DNA of 64,000 nt from CAVYXK01 sp963708245 (GTDB lineage Bacteria; Pseudomonadota; Alphaproteobacteria; Acetobacterales; Acetobacteraceae). The position numbers and the translations under genes are program-made. The notes beneath the pieces are model-generated. The model saw only the letters and a list, made by a program, of their open reading frames with translations. It did not search any database and was not told where the DNA came from. This document shows, in pieces, positions 59,388 to 64,000 of the stretch (the stretch's first letter is position 1; every line of letters starts with the position of its first letter). Location: contig OY970201.1 of NCBI GenBank assembly GCA_963708245.1, positions 1,550,001-1,614,000 of the forward strand, read 5' to 3'.

Positions 59388-60587
59388 CTACGCAGTTGTG
59401 GCAGACCGTAGGTCCTCCGCAAATTGCGCGATCGCCTTCTTCCACGCGGCGGGGTCCTTCAGGAGAGACGTCACGTCAAGCATTGATCCATCTTTGTTCA
59501 GCACTTCCGGTGGGTTTTTCTCAGATTGCCGGATTGTTCCGCCCACGATTGCCGCAACCATCTCCAGGTAGCGCTGGGCGACCTCAGCATGTCCCTGCTT
59601 GTCCGCCCACCAGTATGAGTCGGCGACAGAGACTTTTCCGTCGGCGCGGACATATCCGGCTGACGCTGTCACAGCAGGCGAGAACGAAGGCCGAAGCACA
59701 ACGGACCTCTGATACTCGGGCGAGACACCGATTTCGCCGAGGCTCGCCAAGAATGCTCTGAGTCGTCCGACCACCTCGGGGCGCCTCCTTTCCAACGTAT
59801 CGAAATACTGGTCTTCTGACTGTGTGGGAGCTACCGGAGGACTTGCGGCGGGCGCCGCTTGGCCTGGCCCGATGCGAATGGTCCCAGCCTGCTCCAAAGT
59901 CACAATGCCGCGTTCGATCAATACTGTTTTCATTGGGATGCGTGGCACAATGAGCAAGCCGCCCTCCAGTCCCCGCCAGACTGACAGGTCCAGCAGCGCC
60001 AGTCCGGCATGTATGCCAGCATGGAGTTGGAGATATGAGGTCAAAGCTTCCAGGCCCTCCCGAATACCGTCACCGATAATGAGCAATAGCAGGCGCCCCA
60101 TGCGCAGACGTCGCTCTACGGCATCATGGAATTGCAACTCATCAAGATCAGTATGGTTTTCTACGAGACTCCAGAGCTGAAGCGTGGGATCTTTGGAGGC
60201 CTGTCTCGCAGCGTTTTCGAGATTCTGGTACGACCAGCCTGCTATGATCTGCGCATAATCGAGAACTTGTGCCACGACCTCGCGTCGGGCCTGGGGATTT
60301 CGGACAAGCTTGCATTCCCCGATCACCACCCCACCCCAAGGCGTAATCCAGAGGTTGTCGGCGGAATAGCCGTCCACCGGCAGCTCACGGCACACTGATA
60401 CCAATGGTGCCATCGCCGGCTCGATTTCCGCCATCGGAATGATGGCGGGATGGTTGTGCACCAGGTCCTGAATGAAGCCTTCGCGGCGTTTGCGGTCCTC
60501 GTCGTTTTGGCTGAGTTCCAGGCGAACAAGCGTTTGGGCCAGGCCATTGTCGGCCACAAAAAGAGGCGGGGCATGCCGCGAGCTCAT
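59388..60587 (-). CDS. Hypothetical PD-(D/E)XK nuclease-like protein
   Basis: This 399-aa protein has a plausible nuclease core: SADNLWITPWGGVVIGECKLVRNPQARREVVAQVLDYAQIIAGW, where the Asp, the E-x-K (GECK) and the Q-x-LDYA helix match the PD-(D/E)XK pattern seen in NucS/DUF91-like proteins. The front SRHAPPLFVADNGLAQTLVRLELSQNDEDRKRREGFIQDLVHNHPAIIPMAEIEP precedes it. The C-terminal ~130 residues, after a Pro/Ala linker, include LERRRPEVVGRLRAFLASLGEIGV and SYWWADKQGHAEVAQRYLEMVAAIV, a separate domain I do not recognise. No helicase or methylase partner is intact beside it. A role in repair or defence is possible. Confidence 0.72.
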   Translation of the reverse strand: MSSRHAPPLFVADNGLAQTLVRLELSQNDEDRKRREGFIQDLVHNHPAIIPMAEIEPAMAPLVSVCRELPVDGYSADNLWITPWGGVVIGECKLVRNPQARREVVAQVLDYAQIIAGWSYQNLENAARQASKDPTLQLWSLVENHTDLDELQFHDAVERRLRMGRLLLLIIGDGIREGLEALTSYLQLHAGIHAGLALLDLSVWRGLEGGLLIVPRIPMKTVLIERGIVTLEQAGTIRIGPGQAAPAASPPVAPTQSEDQYFDTLERRRPEVVGRLRAFLASLGEIGVSPEYQRSVVLRPSFSPAVTASAGYVRADGKVSVADSYWWADKQGHAEVAQRYLEMVAAIVGGTIRQSEKNPPEVLNKDGSMLDVTSLLKDPAAWKKAIAQFAEDLRSATTA

Positions 60588-60788
60588 TTCAACCTCCTAT
60601 GTTGTGTCGCAACCATTACAAGGTCGTTCTGACGCTGTCACTGTCGTTCCTCTACATTTCCGATTGCAATGGTACTGGCACGGTCGTCAGGGCATCCCGG
60701 GGCTAGGGGTTAAAACAGCCCGCGGAAGGATTTTCCGACTTTCTGGCGTCTTCGCGATTGTGTTATTATTGCGAAAACAGTGGCCTGA

Positions 60789-61333
60789 ATGTTCGCCTTT
60801 ATCGACACGGAGACGACTGGCTTTCCCAATGCTGGAGTCCAGCCCCGCATAGTCTCAATGGCCTGGGCCATAGCCAGCAGTCCTAAACAGCCCATTGTAT
60901 TCAAGCACAGCATAGTCAAGCCGGATGGCTTCAAAATACCAAGTTGTGTTGCAACGATACACGGTATTACTACTGAGCGAGCGCAAGAAGAAGTCAGCCG
61001 ATGCTCGAAATTCTACGAGAATTTGAGCAGGATTTGTCAGCTCTGAAGCCAAAAGCGATTGTCGCTCATAATGTCGCATTTGATCTTCCGATTATTCTCG
61101 CCGAATTCGAAAGGCTAAGAATGGTCAGCGGATGTTCGCGGCTCCGCAAGGACTGCACCATGCTTGCCGCTCGAAGGAGGTGGCCCGGAGAAAGCGCTAG
61201 GCTAGCCGATGTTTACGAGCGGCTTTTCCGTATTCCACTAAACAATGCCCACAGCGCGGGATCAGACGCCTGGGCTTGCGCTCAGGTTTTCTTTTCGCTT
61301 GGCCTCGACGAGATGAACCCCCGCGACGACTAG
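60789..61333 (+). pseudogene. DEDDh 3'-5' exonuclease (DnaQ-like), split by a -1 frameshift
   Basis: The first part reads MFAFIDTETTGFPNAGVQPRIVSMAWAIAS with the DxE of motif ExoI, and HGITTERAQEE. At 60990-60995 one base is missing (GAAGAAGTCAG; an added G gives EEGQPMLEILREF). The rest, in the other frame to 61333, has ExoII in AHNVAFDLPIILAEFERL and ExoIII in NNAHSAGSDAWACAQVF. Corrected length is about 181 aa, and all four acidic residues and the His are kept. Lower GC than the surroundings suggests an acquired gene. The lesion may be real or a sequence error. Confidence 0.8.
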
Positions 61334-61680
61334 CATTGTGTGCCTGTGAATTCGCGAGGGTACTCGTGAAGCGCATCTGTCCCCCTTTACCAAGAGACTC
61401 TTCCATCTTGCCAAACTTTTTTCCAATGGCTGCGCCTCTTCGGCAGGAACAATGTTGCCTACACTTATATGCAACCCACCCGCTCCTGGGAGATTTCTCC
61501 AGTTGGTTACGACCAGCTCAGTCCGATTTAGTATTAGGTTGTTCATGCTTGGGGGACGAGAACCCCGCCCTGCGGGCTTGGGCTGCGAAGCAGACCAAGG
61601 CCTGCCCTGGACTTGACCCAGGGGCCTGCCCCTCGGGGTCCGACCCGAGGGTCGCCGCGCGCAGCACCGGGCCCGCCAAC
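61334..61680. other. Intergenic stretch with no supported gene
   Basis: No credible gene is seen. The 5' half is less GC-rich than the neighbourhood. Around 61600-61660 there are small palindromes: CTGGACTTGACCCAGG and CCCTCGGGGTCCGACCCGAGGG-like segments. A minus-strand frame starting MNNLILNRTELVV at about 61546 is not convincing because it continues into the exonuclease gene. Confidence 0.6.
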
Positions 61681-61758
61681 ACCTCTCCCGCTCTGCGGAG
61701 AGAGCCTTCCCCCTGCTCCGACCCCGGGGTCGGTTCGCGAAGCGAACCGGGTGAGGGT
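61681..61758 (+). repeat. Dispersed double-palindrome repeat, copy 2
   Basis: Begins ACCTCTCCCGC like the copy at 15653-15706 (opposite strand) and ends with a 29-nt block identical to it (61730-61758, containing CGGTTCGCGAAGCGAACCG). Between them sits an extra segment with CCGACCCCGGGGTCGG, absent from copy 1. Confidence 0.8.
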
Positions 61759-61822
61759 GCCGGCACAATAAAGGCCTCACCCGGTCCGATACACGGACCC
61801 CTCACTCCTAGGAAAAAAAGCC

Positions 61823-61850
61823 TTGACTGCACATCGATCAGCGATATAAT
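61823..61850 (+). promoter_or_regulatory. Near-consensus housekeeping promoter, apparently leaderless
   Basis: TTGACT (61823-61828) and a perfect TATAAT (61845-61850) with a 16-nt spacer. The ATG of the next gene is at 61858, eight bases after the -10 box, so transcription would start at or next to the start codon. No Shine-Dalgarno sequence fits in between. Confidence 0.8.
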
Positions 61851-61857
61851 CGCGCGG

Positions 61858-62430
61858 ATGTCACATAGCACCCCGCTAAGCCCCAGACACCTCGCCGACC
61901 AACTCCCGGTCGGCGTGGACCACTACCTCATCCACACGCTCTGCCTCACGCTGCCACCGCCACTCACCGACAGTCCCGAAGACCTCGCCCGCCGCAACCA
62001 TTTCGCCATCGCCCGAATCGCCGCGCTGCAACCAGCCAACGCCGCCGAGGCCGACCAAGCCGCCCTCTACGTCGCTGCCTCCGAGCAGTGGAAAGAGTGC
62101 CTGCGCATCGCCCACGAACCGGACACATCGCCATCCGGCGCCATGAAATGCCGCGCCCAGGCCAATGCCATGATGCGCCAGGCGCAAGGTGCGCTGAGAA
62201 TGCTGTTTCGCATGCAGGCCGCCCGTCAGAAGCTGGAAGCGAACACCGAAGCCCGCGCCCGCGCACAGCGAGCATTGCGCCACCACCCTGATGACCCAGG
62301 CGTTGTCCCCCCAGCCGGCGCCCGCGCCGACAGCCAAGCCAGCGACACCGGCAACAAAGCCGCAACCACAATCCATGCCAGTGGCACTATCCCACCCCGC
62401 CCCCCAGCCCATCGTCGCCACCAGGCATGA
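61858..62430 (+). CDS. Hypothetical protein with leaderless-type start
   Basis: This 190-aa protein begins at ATG 61858 (MSHSTPLSPRHLADQLPVGVDHYLIHTLCLTL). Residues 45-125 are Ala-rich and helical (RRNHFAIARIAALQPANAAEADQAALYVAASEQWKECLRIA; RAQANAMMRQAQGALRMLFRMQAARQKLE). The last ~50 residues are Pro/Ala/Thr-rich low complexity. No domain recognised. Longer in-frame starts exist upstream but cross the dispersed repeats and the promoter. An IS701 element begins 11 bp after the stop, so the gene survived the insertion intact. Confidence 0.7.
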   Translation: MSHSTPLSPRHLADQLPVGVDHYLIHTLCLTLPPPLTDSPEDLARRNHFAIARIAALQPANAAEADQAALYVAASEQWKECLRIAHEPDTSPSGAMKCRAQANAMMRQAQGALRMLFRMQAARQKLEANTEARARAQRALRHHPDDPGVVPPAGARADSQASDTGNKAATTIHASGTIPPRPPAHRRHQA

Positions 62431-62440
62431 CCCCGCCGTC

Positions 62441-64000
62441 GCCTTAGTCCTACTGCGTCACTCATCATGCCGCGCTTAAGGGCTGGCGCCTATGCCCGCA
62501 GCAGGGACATCGCGGCAGTGCATGGACGAAGGTACGTGCGAGACGGATGCGCAGCGTCGCAATCGAGTTCGGCACATGACGCTGCGAACGCAGCGGCAGC
62601 TCCTCTGGGTCGGTAACCTGCGGGAACGGCAGGTCGCTGGCCGCGCCAGGCGCGGGCAAGTCCTGAGGGGGGAATCGTCGCCTTCTCGGAGACCAGGAAT
62701 CCGTAGGCCGCAATGCATAGGCTTGCGTGATGGTGAAAGCCCCGCCAGCCGCGGCCTTCGTAATGGCCGAGCCCGACCTCCTGCTTCAGATCCAGATAGT
62801 CGCGTTCGATCCGCCAGCGCAGCTTGGTGAGATCCACCATCCGCTCGAACGTGATGTCCGACGGCAGCGTGGAAAGCCAGTAATGGTCCGGTTCGCTCGC
62901 GCCCTCTGGCCACTCGATCAGCAGCCACTCTTCCGCCGCAGGTTCGTTGCGTTTGGTATCATCGTGTGCCGGACGCACCCGCAGGCGGGCAAAGCGTGAG
63001 CTCAGTGCCGTGTTGCTGCCCTCTCGCCAGGTGATCGGCTGCCAGGCGTCGGCGGCCAGCTCGATCGCCAGCTGCTTGGCCGAGACCGGCTGATGCGCAT
63101 CATCACGGCGCGGCCGTTTGGGCGGCCGGCCGCGGCCCGACCATGCCGGGGCTGGCACTGCTGCCTCGCCCGGCCGCCAGACTGCTGTGGTGGGTAGGAT
63201 GCCGGCCACGTAGGGCTGTCCGAGTTCGCTGATCCCGCCACGCAGCGTAGCGTTGTTGCCATAGGCTGGGTCCATCAGCGCCACTGCCGCCGGCAGGCCA
63301 TCAGCGTGGGCTTGGCGCATTTGCCGCAGCGCGATCTCCGGCTTGGTCTGGAACGTAACCTCCGCCGGCACGCCCGCGGTGATCCGCCGCACCGGGTCGT
63401 CAGCCCAGTCCTGCGGCAGATACAATCGATAGGCGACCGGCAGGCTGGCCTGGTGGGTGGCCACCGAGAGGCTCACCGCCACCTGGCAGTTCTCCTGCTT
63501 GCCAAGCTGCCCGCAGTATTGCCGCGCCACGCCGACCGAGTGGTGGCCCTTCTTGGGGAACGCCGTGTCGTCGATGATCCAGGCCTGGATCGGCTCATCG
63601 CCGGTGATGGATGGCAGCACCAACTCGCGCACCCGGGTCAGCATCGCCTGGTCCGACCATGGGGCTTGCGCCACCAGATGCAGCAGCGACTGGTGCTGGG
63701 CCGCGGTCCGCTCTGGTGCGGTCACCGCCGCCAGCGGTTCGACGCTCTTGCGGCCCTCGGTCGAGATCAAGCCGATGCAGTAGTCTTGAAACGGTGCGAC
63801 CCGGTCGGCATGGCCGAGCACCGAGGCCAAATCCGCCGCGTAGGCTCTGAACCGGGCTTCCGTGCCAGACCGATCGCGAAGATCCATGCCGCCCTCCCCG
63901 AGCGGTTCGAATCTTCACCCGTACCATAGCGCGACCGCGTCGCAGCAAGGGCTAAATCAGGCCGTCAGCCCGTCCGGTTTGCAACTCAGTAGGATTAGGC
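62441..64000 (-). mobile_element. IS701-family insertion sequence, right end at window edge
   Basis: The left end reads GCCTTAGTCCTACTGCGTCA from 62441, and the right edge of the window ends with ...CTCAGTAGGATTAGGC, whose complement GCCTAATCCTACTGAGTTG aligns with it over about 18 bases with one gap and two mismatches. These look like imperfect terminal inverted repeats, giving an element of about 1.56 kb with a single transposase. The exact outer bases and the target duplication cannot be fixed because the sequence stops at 64000. Confidence 0.8.
62490..63887 (-). CDS. IS701-family transposase
   Basis: This 465-aa DDE transposase has the IS701 hallmarks: WIIDDTAFPKKGHHSVGVARQYCGQLGKQENCQVAVSLSV with the first Asp, the second in ALMDPAYGNN, and the Glu region LTKLRWRIERDYLDLKQEVGLGHYEGRGWRGFHHHASLCIAAYGFLV. 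The N-terminus and length are complete, so it is probably active or recently was. It is the only gene of the element. Confidence 0.93.
   Translation of the reverse strand: MDLRDRSGTEARFRAYAADLASVLGHADRVAPFQDYCIGLISTEGRKSVEPLAAVTAPERTAAQHQSLLHLVAQAPWSDQAMLTRVRELVLPSITGDEPIQAWIIDDTAFPKKGHHSVGVARQYCGQLGKQENCQVAVSLSVATHQASLPVAYRLYLPQDWADDPVRRITAGVPAEVTFQTKPEIALRQMRQAHADGLPAAVALMDPAYGNNATLRGGISELGQPYVAGILPTTAVWRPGEAAVPAPAWSGRGRPPKRPRRDDAHQPVSAKQLAIELAADAWQPITWREGSNTALSSRFARLRVRPAHDDTKRNEPAAEEWLLIEWPEGASEPDHYWLSTLPSDITFERMVDLTKLRWRIERDYLDLKQEVGLGHYEGRGWRGFHHHASLCIAAYGFLVSEKATIPPSGLARAWRGQRPAVPAGYRPRGAAAAFAASCAELDCDAAHPSRTYLRPCTAAMSLLRA

Noticed and set aside
61262..61780. A 172-codon minus-strand frame starting around MNNLILNRTELVV
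   Set aside because: It runs through the repeat region and under the exonuclease gene, with no domain or ribosome-binding site. Treated as non-coding.

Overview
The window is GC-rich DNA with dense, mostly co-oriented genes, many ATGA/GTGA start-stop overlaps and frequent GTG starts. It looks like an alphaproteobacterium, and the gene families (CoxMLS-type hydroxylase, Yej and sugar ABC systems, FkbM/YcaO-TfuA genes, IS701) fit Acetobacteraceae/Rhodospirillales; that placement is inference. No rRNA, tRNA or CRISPR array was recognised.

Layout. (1) 1-3107: a molybdopterin oxidoreductase cut by the left edge, a REP-associated transposase (RAYT) bracketed by two perfect inverted 30-nt REP elements, and an RraA-family protein. 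(2) 3262-13056: a surface-glycan/specialised-metabolite island with a UDP-glucuronate decarboxylase-like epimerase, a GT4 glycosyltransferase fused to a WalW-type polysaccharide deacetylase, two paralogous glycosyltransferases around a frameshifted Asp/Glu racemase, and a divergent pair made of a carrier protein-thioesterase and a stand-alone adenylation enzyme. (3) 13119-19446: a beta-helix exported protein, a D-amino-acid dehydrogenase-like flavoenzyme, and a CoxS-CoxL-CoxM molybdenum hydroxylase operon (form II active-site motif). (4) 19627-27645: the most interesting block. On the minus strand a 188-aa protein ends in four (S/T)G(L/F)VGR repeats and is followed by YcaO, TfuA and a thermolysin-like zinc metalloprotease. 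This has the form of an uncharacterised ribosomally made, probably thioamidated, peptide system. A SAM/adenylate cyclase/AAA/TPR regulator lies just upstream.

(5) 27901-34323: an orphan DppF-like ATPase, KdsB, a membrane cytochrome c, HisN-like phosphatase, and YejA-YejB. (6) 34457-47114: a block inserted between yejAB and yejEF, with acyl-CoA dehydrogenase, a sugar ABC system (one binding protein, two duplicated permease pairs, no ATPase), a GST, a two-subunit ThDP decarboxylase, and an RND efflux pair whose pump gene carries a frameshift. (7) 47285-49986: YejE-YejF complete the peptide importer. (8) 50126-59068: serine hydrolase, Baeyer-Villiger-type monooxygenase, GxxExxY protein flanked by inverted repeats, AraC regulator, NIPSNAP, FkbM methyltransferase, EamA exporter, a 3-hydroxyisobutyrate-dehydrogenase-like enzyme and a maleylacetate reductase-like alcohol dehydrogenase. 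(9) 59201-64000: a worn accessory end with a helicase remnant, a PD-(D/E)XK-like protein, a frameshifted DEDDh exonuclease, dispersed palindromic repeats, a hypothetical gene with an apparently leaderless consensus promoter, and an IS701-family element reaching the right edge.

Three genes (racemase, RND pump, exonuclease) are each disrupted by one single-base indel while keeping all their motifs. They may be real recent pseudogenes or sequencing/assembly errors; raw reads would decide.
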